The notes under the pieces are model-generated. The model had not been told where the DNA came from. It ran no database searches and worked only from the letters and a program-made list of their open reading frames with translations. This document shows, one piece after another, positions 53,607 to 61,020 of a DNA stretch of 64,000 bases; position 1 is the stretch's first letter; the number at the start of each line of letters is the position of its first letter. Made by a program: the position numbers and the translations under genes. This DNA comes from Chryseobacterium camelliae (lineage in GTDB: Bacteria; Bacteroidota; Bacteroidia; Flavobacteriales; Weeksellaceae). Location: contig NZ_JAUTAL010000001.1 of assembly GCF_030818575.1 (NCBI RefSeq), positions 3,472,001 to 3,536,000 of the forward strand. The letters run 5' to 3'.

Positions 53607-54197
53607 TTAACTACATTTTTTCACTCTGGCCAACGGCTTGAAAGAGTATTGCCTTCCGGTAACCAGGTTCCTGCAAAGATAGTTTTTTTTGATCAGACCC
53701 TCCAATAAATACTTCTCGTTACGGTACATAAAGGAATCTCCTTTTTTGAGCTCTTCCATAAACTGGAGGTCATCTTCTTCCCTTCCGATGTGGAAATATC
53801 TTACTAGCTCCGGGCTGGACATAAAATTGGCTTTGGGAGATTTGGAGAATCGTGTAATGATAGGCCTCAGATCCTGCTCGTACACTTCCAGGCTTTCCAG
53901 GAGCATTTTCCGGAAGGTATCTTTCCACTCCGGCCCGTGCGGGTAAATCCTTCTCCCATATTTTTCAAAGGCAATCAGATGGGCCAGCTCATGCGTAAGG
54001 ACAAAGAAAAAAAGTTGAGGGGCTAATGTGGAATTGATGGTTATCTCATGCGACCGGTCCGGCAATTTTCTGTAATCTCCAAGTTTTGAATGCCGGTCAC
54101 GGGTAATTTTGATATGGATATAATAATCTGAAAACCAGATTTTCAGGTATTGAAGTGTATTGGGAGGTAAATATTTTTCGAGGTTATGAATAGACAT
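53607..54197 (-). CDS. SprT-like domain zinc protein
   Basis: A 196-residue protein with HELAHLIAFEKYG near residue 66 (HExxH zinc motif) and HGPEWKDTFRKML, the SprT-like signature. The C-terminal half has few cysteines and is likely the family's small beta-domain. SprT-like proteins in eukaryotes cleave DNA-protein crosslinks; the bacterial role is unproven. It starts 2 nt after the tolC stop and ends 2 nt before manC. Confidence 0.85.
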   Translation of the reverse strand: MSIHNLEKYLPPNTLQYLKIWFSDYYIHIKITRDRHSKLGDYRKLPDRSHEITINSTLAPQLFFFVLTHELAHLIAFEKYGRRIYPHGPEWKDTFRKMLLESLEVYEQDLRPIITRFSKSPKANFMSSPELVRYFHIGREEDDLQFMEELKKGDSFMYRNEKYLLEGLIKKNYLCRNLVTGRQYSFKPLARVKKCS

Positions 54198-54198
54198 T

Positions 54199-55545
54199 TT
54201 ACAGGCTTAACGGAATTCCCGCATAGAAGTTCAGCAGTTTGAGGCTGAAGAGATAATTAAACTTTGCCTGTGCTACGGAGCCCTGCGCATTGGCATAATT
54301 ATTACGGGCAACATTCACATCATAGATGGTCGACCTTCCTGCTGCATAGCTTTTATCTGCAAAATCCAGGGATAAGCGGGTACTTTTCTCGGCCTCTACC
54401 GCAGCAAGATAGGCCTCATAATTGGCATCCACATCAAACTGGGCCTTCTGAACATTCTGCCTTACCGCCTGTTTCTGCTGTTCCAGGGAATTTTTAGCAA
54501 CATTTTCATTGATTTTGGACTGTTCTACCTGCAGTTTCGTAATCCCCTTGTTAAACAATGGTACATTCAGTGAAAGCGCCAGTTGCTGGCCGAAATTATC
54601 TTTGTACTGCTGAAAGAAACTGCGTTCAACAACCGGGATACCGTTGATATCAACACCTGTAATATTGGTGTTCAAACGGTTATTGTAAAAACTGCCCAGG
54701 CCTGCACTTGCCGTCAAGGTAGGCCAGAATGATGTCCGGGTAATTTCCGTCTGTGCTTCTGCAGACCGTATTCTGCTTTCTGCAGCTTTAATCTGGGGCT
54801 GCGTCTGGTATGCGGTTTCCAGAACCTCTTCCACAGACTGAAGCTGAGGAGCCAACTGATCCGGGACATTCACATCTTCCACATCGAAATCCCGATATTC
54901 TTTAAGCTGTAAAAGCTGTGCCAGGGCAAACAGGCTTCTGCCGACATTGATCTCGGCGGTCTTGAGGTTTTGTTTCTCCCTCGCCAGTCCGGATTCTGCT
55001 TCTGCAAGTACAGTCTGGGCAGTCGTTCCTACCTGAGTGGTGATTTTCGCCCTGTCGTACTGTTTTTGCGCATTTTCAACGGCTGCCTCAGAGATTTTAA
55101 CGATTTCCTTATTCAGCAAGGTCGTCAGATATTGTTGGGCGATCTGAAGCGATATATCATTCTTTACTGTTTCTATATCATACTGGCTGGCCTGTACATC
55201 ATATTCCGTCTTCCGGATATTTTTCTCTATTCTTCCGTTGTTGAATACGGTAATATTGGCCCCTACATTGGCACTGTTGCTGAAGTTATCATTCCTGATA
55301 CTGGTATTGATAAACTGGGTCTGCCCGAAACTTGCCGAATTGCTGATGCTTCCTGAAACCGAAGGCAGGTATTCCCTTTTAGCCATCTTGAGGTTGGCAT
55401 CCTGAATCTGTTTTGAATATTCATTTTGGATCACCTGCAGGTTATGCTGTACCGCATAATCCACACATTCCCTCAAAGACCACTTTTTCTGGGCATTAGC
55501 TCCCAGATAAGACAGTCCCAGAATAATTATCAAAACTTTTTTCAT
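54199..55545 (-). CDS. TolC-family outer-membrane efflux protein
   Basis: A 448-residue exported protein of the TolC/OMF family, which forms the outer-membrane duct of efflux or type I secretion pumps. A signal peptide (about 1-18, ending GANAQ) is followed by WSLRECVDYAVQHNLQV, the typical OEP start, then the two long helical repeats. No inner-membrane pump partners are adjacent, so this duct either serves a distant pump or several. A canonical promoter lies upstream. Confidence 0.9.
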   Translation of the reverse strand: MKKVLIIILGLSYLGANAQKKWSLRECVDYAVQHNLQVIQNEYSKQIQDANLKMAKREYLPSVSGSISNSASFGQTQFINTSIRNDNFSNSANVGANITVFNNGRIEKNIRKTEYDVQASQYDIETVKNDISLQIAQQYLTTLLNKEIVKISEAAVENAQKQYDRAKITTQVGTTAQTVLAEAESGLAREKQNLKTAEINVGRSLFALAQLLQLKEYRDFDVEDVNVPDQLAPQLQSVEEVLETAYQTQPQIKAAESRIRSAEAQTEITRTSFWPTLTASAGLGSFYNNRLNTNITGVDINGIPVVERSFFQQYKDNFGQQLALSLNVPLFNKGITKLQVEQSKINENVAKNSLEQQKQAVRQNVQKAQFDVDANYEAYLAAVEAEKSTRLSLDFADKSYAAGRSTIYDVNVARNNYANAQGSVAQAKFNYLFSLKLLNFYAGIPLSL

Positions 55546-55571
55546 GCTAATTTTTACCTGATTAGACGCCT

Positions 55572-55601
55572 CAAATATAAAAAAGTTACAGTTCCGTACA
55601 A
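55572..55601 (-). promoter_or_regulatory. Promoter of the tolC run (TTG-N19-TATATTTG)
   Basis: On the reverse strand TTG (55601-55599), 19 nt, then TATATTTG (55579-55572), with the ATG 26 nt further on. A perfect match to the Bacteroidota consensus. Confidence 0.75.
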
Positions 55602-55643
55602 TTAAATATTCCTTTTTAAAAAAACTTTTGAGAATTTTGCACC

Positions 55644-56888
55644 ATGACAGCAGAACAATACCGCGAAGCCGTTGAATGGCTATTTGTACAGGCGCCCAAC
55701 TACCAGATTGACGGGCAGAAAGCTTATAAACCCGGGCTGCACAATATCATCCGCCTCTGTGAATTCTTTGGAAATCCTCAGGAAAAAATACGCTGCATCC
55801 ATATCGGAGGGACCAACGGAAAAGGGTCTATCAGCAATATGCTGGCCTCCGTGCTCCAGGAAGCCGGGTATTCAGTAGGCCTGTACAATTCTCCCCATCT
55901 TATCGATTTTACGGAGCGGATTAAGGTAAACGGTAAAAACTGCGACAAAAGTTTCGTGTACGATTTTATTATGAAGCTGAAGCAACTGCCGGAAGATATA
56001 CAACCCTCCTTTTTTGAGTTTACCACCATTATGGCTTTTGAATACTTCTACCATAAGCAGGTGGATTTTGCCATTATTGAAGTGGGTCTCGGAGGCCGGC
56101 TGGACTCCACGAACATCATCCTGCCCATGGTTTCAGCCATCACAAATGTACAGCTAGACCATCAGAATATCCTTGGAGACACTATTGAAGAAATCGCTGC
56201 CGAAAAGGCCGGAATCATCAAATCCGGAATCCCTGTGATATCAGGAGATGAGCAGGATTCGGTCAAAAACATCCTCAGGAAAAAGGCAAAGCAGGAAAAT
56301 GCCCCTTTTTCAGATGCTACCGAGATAGCAACAAACCTGCAATCTGACCTTAAAGGAAACTATCAGAAAAAGAATATCCGGGTAGTTTTAGGGATTATCC
56401 ATGAGCTGCAAAAACAAAACGTAAAGATTTCAGAAGCGCATATTGAGCACGGTCTGATGCACGTGCATCAGAATACCGGATTTATAGGGCGATGGTTTGA
56501 GTTCTCCAAAGATCCGCTGACCATCTGCGATACCGCCCATAACCAGGCAGGTCTAGAGCAGGTTTTTGCACAGCTGAATTCGATAGACCGCCGTAAGCAC
56601 GTTATCCTTGGATTTGTGAATGACAAAAAGATTGATGAAGTCATGCGCCTTCTTCCGGAAAATGCAGTTTTCTATTTTGCAAAACCGTCCATCCACAGAG
56701 GCAGGCACCCGGAAGAGTATGAAGACCTCCTGAAAGCGGCAAAAATAAATTATAAAATTTACAATTCTGTACAGGAAGCCTATCTTTCTGCTAAACAGGA
56801 ATGTATGAAAAATGAAATGATTTTTATTGGGGGGAGTAATTTTGTAGTGGGAGAATTTTTAGAAAAAAATTTGGAGATTTCCGAATAA
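55644..56888 (+). CDS. folC: Bifunctional folylpolyglutamate synthase/dihydrofolate synthase
   Basis: A 414-residue Mur-ligase-like enzyme that adds glutamate to dihydropteroate or folates using ATP. The P-loop GGTNGKGS is at 55-62, followed by GLYNSPHLIDFTERIKVNG. Later segments include FAIIEVGLGGRLDSTN and TAHNQAGLEQ (about 300-310), with the conserved His. The 3' end contains the -33 box of the following tRNA promoter. Confidence 0.94.
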   Translation: MTAEQYREAVEWLFVQAPNYQIDGQKAYKPGLHNIIRLCEFFGNPQEKIRCIHIGGTNGKGSISNMLASVLQEAGYSVGLYNSPHLIDFTERIKVNGKNCDKSFVYDFIMKLKQLPEDIQPSFFEFTTIMAFEYFYHKQVDFAIIEVGLGGRLDSTNIILPMVSAITNVQLDHQNILGDTIEEIAAEKAGIIKSGIPVISGDEQDSVKNILRKKAKQENAPFSDATEIATNLQSDLKGNYQKKNIRVVLGIIHELQKQNVKISEAHIEHGLMHVHQNTGFIGRWFEFSKDPLTICDTAHNQAGLEQVFAQLNSIDRRKHVILGFVNDKKIDEVMRLLPENAVFYFAKPSIHRGRHPEEYEDLLKAAKINYKIYNSVQEAYLSAKQECMKNEMIFIGGSNFVVGEFLEKNLEISE

Positions 56889-56900
56889 GTCGTATATTTG
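56870..56900 (+). promoter_or_regulatory. tRNA-Val promoter (TTTG-N19-TATATTTG)
   Basis: TTTG at 56870-56873 and TATATTTG at 56893-56900 with a 19-nt spacer match the consensus exactly, about 30 nt before the first tRNA. The -33 part overlaps the last codons of folC. Confidence 0.8.
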
Positions 56901-56930
56901 CACCACTCTAAACGAGAAAACAAGTATAGA

Positions 56931-57005
56931 GGGTTCTTAGCTCAGTTGGTTCAGAGCATCTGGTTTACACCCAGAGGGTCGGGGGTTCGAATCCCTCAGG
57001 ACCCA
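56931..57005 (+). tRNA. tRNA-Val (UAC), copy 1
   Basis: A 75-nt cloverleaf: acceptor GGGTTCT with AGGACCC, D-stem GCTC/GAGC, anticodon stem TCTGG/CCAGA with loop TTTACAC (anticodon TAC), variable GGGTC, T-loop TTCGAAT. The discriminator is A; CCA is not encoded. It reads valine GUA and, if wobble-modified, other GUN codons. Confidence 0.97.
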
Positions 57006-57038
57006 CAGAAAAGGAAACGAAACCTTTCAAAAAAATTC

Positions 57039-57113
57039 GGGTTCTTAGCTCAGTTGGTTCAGAGCATCTGGTTTACACCCAGAGGGTCGGGGGTTCGAAT
57101 CCCTCAGGACCCA
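57039..57113 (+). tRNA. tRNA-Val (UAC), copy 2
   Basis: Identical in sequence to the first copy and 33 nt downstream of it, presumably on the same transcript and processed from it. A terminator follows within 6 nt. Confidence 0.97.
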
Positions 57114-57118
57114 CAAAA

Positions 57119-57147
57119 GATCTCTCAGGTTTCTGGGAGATTTTTTT
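57119..57147 (+). terminator. Rho-independent terminator of the tRNA-Val pair
   Basis: ATCTCTCAG and CTGGGAGAT form a 9-bp stem (one wobble) around GTTT, followed by a T run that contains the stop codon of the opposing glycosyltransferase gene. Confidence 0.9.
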
Positions 57148-58030
57148 ATTTCATTTTTCCCAGGAGCAATGCCAGCTTATAAATGTCCAAGAGCCTGATT
57201 TTGGGGTTTTCTGATACCAGGTTACGGTATAGTATCTTCCCGGCTATTCCGTACATAACCAGAAATGCAGCATCCAGTTTAAGCTTCTTTAGTTTCGTGG
57301 CTGCCCGATACACGCGGATATCCTGAATGAACGGGCTGTTTTCTGCACTCGTCATCAATCCGTATAGAGTATCCATGCTTACTTCCGTTTTCTTCAGGAA
57401 AACAGCATTATCCGTATCATCTACATGGATAACAGGATTGTTAAAAGCCAGAAAGCTGATTCCGTTTTTTTCCAGAAGTTTGGCAAAGACATAATCCTCA
57501 TACCCATACCCGGTAAGGTCTTCATTGAATGGAAACTGTATCAGCACCTCTTTTTTAATGGCAAAATTGACGGTTTTAAAAATTGAAATATCAGAAGATC
57601 TTTCCCCGGAGAAGATTTCCCTTGCAACGGAATAGCGGTTTCTGAGGCTTCCGGAATGCTGTTCCGAGATTTTAAAGTTCCCGTAAATAAGCTCCGGTAC
57701 CGGGTTTTGCCTGAGTTCAGCAATATATCTCCGCAGAAAGGCAGGGTTGTCGATCCTGACGTCACAGTCCAGGAATAATAAATAGTCTCCAACGGCATAC
57801 TGTATAAACCGATTCCTGATCCTGGAACGCCCGATATTCTGTTTCAGAAAGACAAAATGATGCACCTTGCCTACCAATTCCCTATTGATTTCGCTGAACG
57901 AATTTTCTGATGCATCATCTATCAGGATGATTTCTGCATCCAGCGTATATACATAAATTTCCCTGTTGAGCGCAGCAACGAGCTCCCTGACATCGAAATT
58001 GTATACCGGAATGCAGACGGAAATTTTCAT
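57146..58030 (-). CDS. Family 2 glycosyltransferase
   Basis: A 294-residue GT-A-fold transferase. ISVCIPVYNFDVRELVAALN (3-22) starts the fold, IILIDDASENS (about 35-45) follows, and FLDCDVRIDNPAFL (about 91-104) carries the Asp-x-Asp metal motif. A later HVDDTDNAVFLKK region is typical of GT2. Sugar donor and acceptor are unknown. It overlaps the GT9 gene by 4 nt (ATGA) and should act in surface-glycan assembly. Confidence 0.9.
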   Translation of the reverse strand: MKISVCIPVYNFDVRELVAALNREIYVYTLDAEIILIDDASENSFSEINRELVGKVHHFVFLKQNIGRSRIRNRFIQYAVGDYLLFLDCDVRIDNPAFLRRYIAELRQNPVPELIYGNFKISEQHSGSLRNRYSVAREIFSGERSSDISIFKTVNFAIKKEVLIQFPFNEDLTGYGYEDYVFAKLLEKNGISFLAFNNPVIHVDDTDNAVFLKKTEVSMDTLYGLMTSAENSPFIQDIRVYRAATKLKKLKLDAAFLVMYGIAGKILYRNLVSENPKIRLLDIYKLALLLGKMK

Positions 58031-59001
58031 TCCGAAGAAATTTTATCGATAATTTTCTGAATATTGAGTTCCCCAAGACATGCCCAGTCTCCCCTGAAGC
58101 ATTCTTTATCGCCGAAAACAGAGCACGGCCTGCAAGTAAGGTCCTTAACCTCAACCACATCATCTTCACTCTGTCCGAACCCTAAAAATCCGGCATACGG
58201 ATGCGTCTGCCCCCAGACGGAGACACAACGGGTTCCTGCGAGGCTGGCCAGGTGCATATTGGCAGAATCCATGGAAATCATAAGCTCAAGCCCGGCAATA
58301 GTCTTAAGTTCTTCAGATAAGCTCAGCTTGCCGGCCAGGCTTACCGTATTGGGAATCTCTTTTTCCCATTGGTTAAGGGTCTCCGTTTCTTTAGGACCTC
58401 CCCCGAAAAAATAAATCTTTTTTTTCTGTGCCAGGATCCGGGCCAGTTCATACGATTTTTCCAGAGAAAGCATTTTGCCTTTGTGCTGGGCGAAAGGAGC
58501 AAAACCGATGCCTGATTTAAGAGTTACCTGTGGACGTAACGCATGCGAAAGTTCAACCTGAAACCCCATCTTCCGGAACACATCGGCATAGCGCTCCACT
58601 GTTTTCTTTAGCTGTACTTTATCCAGGTTCCAGATATCTGTTAAATGTTCTTTCTCTTCTTTTCCTTTATCAATCTTAAATACTTTCAGTCCCCTCCTGC
58701 CATAAATCTTGTCCAGGACTTTTGTACGGATGACATCATGGAGATTGGCTATGATATCAGGCTGGAACTCTTTGATCAGTTCATGCGCCAATCTTCGCAG
58801 ACCGAAAAACCCCTTATAATCATCCAGGTCTATCCCTTTGAAAATAACACGGGGAATCCCGGAGAACAGGCTTTCGAAATTTTTCCTGGACACCATAATA
58901 ATTTCCACATCCGGATTCTGTTCCAGGAAATCACGGAAAACCGGGGCCGTCATGGCGACGTCACCAAATGCTGAAAAACGGTATGCTAAAATTCTTGTCA
59001 C
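58027..59001 (-). CDS. Family 9 glycosyltransferase (heptosyltransferase-like)
   Basis: A 324-residue GT-B-fold protein related to ADP-heptose:LPS heptosyltransferases. The start is GTG at 59001, giving MTRILAYRFSAFGDVAMTAP. Later motifs include IGFAPFAQHKGKMLSLEKSYELA (about 166-188) and the SMDSANMHLASLAGTRCVSVWGQTHPYAG (about 248-276) nucleotide-sugar-binding region. It is likely involved in lipid A-core or other surface glycan synthesis. The preceding gene is sufE. Confidence 0.9.
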   Translation of the reverse strand: MTRILAYRFSAFGDVAMTAPVFRDFLEQNPDVEIIMVSRKNFESLFSGIPRVIFKGIDLDDYKGFFGLRRLAHELIKEFQPDIIANLHDVIRTKVLDKIYGRRGLKVFKIDKGKEEKEHLTDIWNLDKVQLKKTVERYADVFRKMGFQVELSHALRPQVTLKSGIGFAPFAQHKGKMLSLEKSYELARILAQKKKIYFFGGGPKETETLNQWEKEIPNTVSLAGKLSLSEELKTIAGLELMISMDSANMHLASLAGTRCVSVWGQTHPYAGFLGFGQSEDDVVEVKDLTCRPCSVFGDKECFRGDWACLGELNIQKIIDKISSE

Positions 59002-59007
59002 GGTTGA

Positions 59008-59430
59008 TTATGCCTTCAACTGGTACGCTACAGCGTAAAATTTAATCTGTTTTGTCATAGCCATCAGTCCGTTGGCCCTGGACGGAGAGAGAAATTCCTG
59101 CAATCCTATCTCGGAAATGAAATCGAAATCAGAATCCAAGATTTCCTGCGTGGAATGGCCGCTGTAAATACTGGTAAGCAATGAAACAATACCCTTCGGC
59201 AGTATCCCGTCTGAATCTGCATCGAAATACAGTTTTCCATCCCTGAACTCAGCATCGATCCATACTTTGCTCTGGCAGCCTTTGATGAGGTTTTCATCAG
59301 ACTTTTTATCTTCAGGCAAACCTTTCAGCTCTTTCCCAAGGTCAATGATATATTCATATTTCTGTTCCCAGTCTTCAAGAAAGGCAAATTCATCAATTAT
59401 TTCCTGCTGTTTTTCTTTGATGCTTTTCAT
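59008..59430 (-). CDS. sufE: SufE-family Fe-S assembly protein
   Basis: A 140-residue sulfur-acceptor protein that stimulates the cysteine desulfurase SufS and passes persulfide to SufBCD. The active Cys52 lies in LIKGCQSKVW, the conserved loop, and SDGILPKGIVSLLTSIYSG follows. The gene is in a glycan-related neighbourhood rather than a suf operon. The stop is 6 nt before the GT9 start and in the same frame. Confidence 0.92.
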   Translation of the reverse strand: MKSIKEKQQEIIDEFAFLEDWEQKYEYIIDLGKELKGLPEDKKSDENLIKGCQSKVWIDAEFRDGKLYFDADSDGILPKGIVSLLTSIYSGHSTQEILDSDFDFISEIGLQEFLSPSRANGLMAMTKQIKFYAVAYQLKA

Positions 59431-59446
59431 AAATTTATTTCTAATG

Positions 59447-59454
59447 CAAAGATA
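59447..59454 (-). promoter_or_regulatory. Putative -7 element for sufE
   Basis: TATCTTTG on the reverse strand lies 16 nt upstream of the sufE ATG. A -33 TTG is not visible. Confidence 0.45.
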
Positions 59455-59554
59455 GCCAATTTTAGGAAGATATCTGGGTATCGATTTAACATAAATATAC
59501 GCTTAAACCTCCCTGAATCATCCTTTTAACCTGATTTATACCCGCTCTATAAGG

Positions 59555-60646
59555 CTATCGTATTTTTTCAAAAATCTGCAACAGTTTGGCTTCTTCATTT
59601 TCCCAGCAAAGTACTCCTGCTGCTTTTTCCAGTTCATTCTGAAAGCTTTTACGTCCTTTAGTCAGTATTTTCCGGACCGCCTTGGCAATATTTTCCGGGC
59701 GGTGATCTTCAATAATTTCACCTACATCAAACTGATTTTTAATCTTCTCCATTTCAGGCATACGTGACATGATCAGTGGTACGCGTGCCTGGATACAGTC
59801 GAGGACCTTGTTCGGCAGGGAATAAAAATAGCTTTCGCCGCCGTTTTCTTCAATACTCATCCCACAGTCTGCGGTAAGAGTGATCAGCCGGAGATCTTCC
59901 GGTTTCAGTTTACCTAAAAACTGTACTTTATGCTGAAGGCCTTCTTTTATGACCAGCTGTTCATACTCATGCTTCCTTGGTCCATCCCCAGCTATTTTAA
60001 AAATAACTCCATCAAGATGATGCATGGCCAGGATTGCTTTGTCAATGCCACGGAACGGGTTGATCGCCCCCTGATATAGCAAAATTTTCGGATTGTTTTC
60101 CGGTATTTCAGAATTGAAATCTATTCTTCGGGGTGCATTCTGGATGACTATAGAATTCACACCGTACTTTTTTTGAAACCATTGCGCGTAGCTTCCGCTG
60201 GCGGTCAACATCAATTTTAGTTTGGGAAGGATGGCCTTTTCGGTGAACCGCCATAATTTCTGTGACATTTTGCCCTGTATGGCAGGCATTTCGGAAAATA
60301 TTTCATGACTGTCAAAAACCAGGGGGATATTCAGTTTTCCGGCCAATATATAATTGGGAACCAGGACATCCAAATCATTGGCATATAAAATTACATTCGG
60401 GGATGCTTTTTTTTTCAGGATTCTGTATAGTTTCCAGTTGAATTCAAAGTAAGCGGTTTTAAGGCTTTTTGAGGCCAGCTCTATTCTCGAAAAAGGATAT
60501 GGCCGGGACATGTCTTCGGCGCCGTTCCAAGTATTTCCGATCAGTTCAATATCGTACCCGTTCTCATGAAGCGTCCGGCAGACCTTTTCTATACGCTGAT
60601 CGGTATACAGGTTACTGAATGCTGAAATGATCAATTTCTTACGCAT
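59555..60646 (-). CDS. Family 4 glycosyltransferase
   Basis: A 363-residue GT-B-fold transferase. RKKLIISAFSNLYTDQRIEKVC (2-23) begins it, and ILLYQGAINPFRGIDKAI (about 193-210) and CGMSIEENGGESYFYSLPNKVLDCI (about 262-286) form the C-terminal nucleotide-sugar-binding part with the E-x7-E pattern. Donor and acceptor are unknown. It overlaps the small membrane protein gene by 8 nt, so both are likely on one transcript. Confidence 0.88.
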   Translation of the reverse strand: MRKKLIISAFSNLYTDQRIEKVCRTLHENGYDIELIGNTWNGAEDMSRPYPFSRIELASKSLKTAYFEFNWKLYRILKKKASPNVILYANDLDVLVPNYILAGKLNIPLVFDSHEIFSEMPAIQGKMSQKLWRFTEKAILPKLKLMLTASGSYAQWFQKKYGVNSIVIQNAPRRIDFNSEIPENNPKILLYQGAINPFRGIDKAILAMHHLDGVIFKIAGDGPRKHEYEQLVIKEGLQHKVQFLGKLKPEDLRLITLTADCGMSIEENGGESYFYSLPNKVLDCIQARVPLIMSRMPEMEKIKNQFDVGEIIEDHRPENIAKAVRKILTKGRKSFQNELEKAAGVLCWENEEAKLLQIFEKIR

Positions 60647-60869
60647 CGGCTTTCTTTCCTGCCATTAGATGATACAGCTGGATAAAGCAGATCAGCCCGT
60701 TGGGAATGATCACAGGCCAGAGCATTCCGCTGAATATCCCGTAGATCACAAAACAGATGCATCCTATCAGATTAACGATCCTGATCTTTCTTACATCTTT
60801 CAGTATAAAACTCAGCACGATGAACAGCGAAGCTGAATATCCGATATAGGTTGCCGTTTCGGGATTCAT
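60639..60869 (-). CDS. Small YgjV-like membrane protein
   Basis: A 76-residue protein with three hydrophobic segments. The start MNPETATYIGYSASLF at 60869 is chosen: the alternative ATG at 60890 would lie at or before the transcription start implied by the promoter box at 60888-60895. The segment IVNLIGCICFVIYGIFSG is typical of the YgjV-like family of unknown function. Similar proteins are sometimes labelled uroporphyrinogen decarboxylase in error; no such domain is present. Confidence 0.8.
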   Translation of the reverse strand: MNPETATYIGYSASLFIVLSFILKDVRKIRIVNLIGCICFVIYGIFSGMLWPVIIPNGLICFIQLYHLMAGKKADA

Positions 60870-60887
60870 AATCAAAATTTTGGGCCA

Positions 60888-60895
60888 CAAACTTA
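60888..60895 (-). promoter_or_regulatory. Putative -7 element for the YgjV-like/GT4 operon
   Basis: TAAGTTTG on the reverse strand ends 18 nt before the ATG at 60869. No -33 TTG is at the right spacing. Confidence 0.5.
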
Positions 60896-61020
60896 ATCAT
60901 TTTCAGCAAGATAATAAAATTTTTTCTGCCATAAAGTCATTAATTGTTTTTTGGTAGAATATTTGTAATTTAGATATCGGATAAATGGTACCTCTACCTT
61001 TATTCTAATTGAGACATACT

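Noticed and set aside
56898-57182. A 94-codon ORF with an internal duplication
   Set aside because: It runs through both tRNA-Val genes; the duplicated peptide is the translation of the tRNAs.
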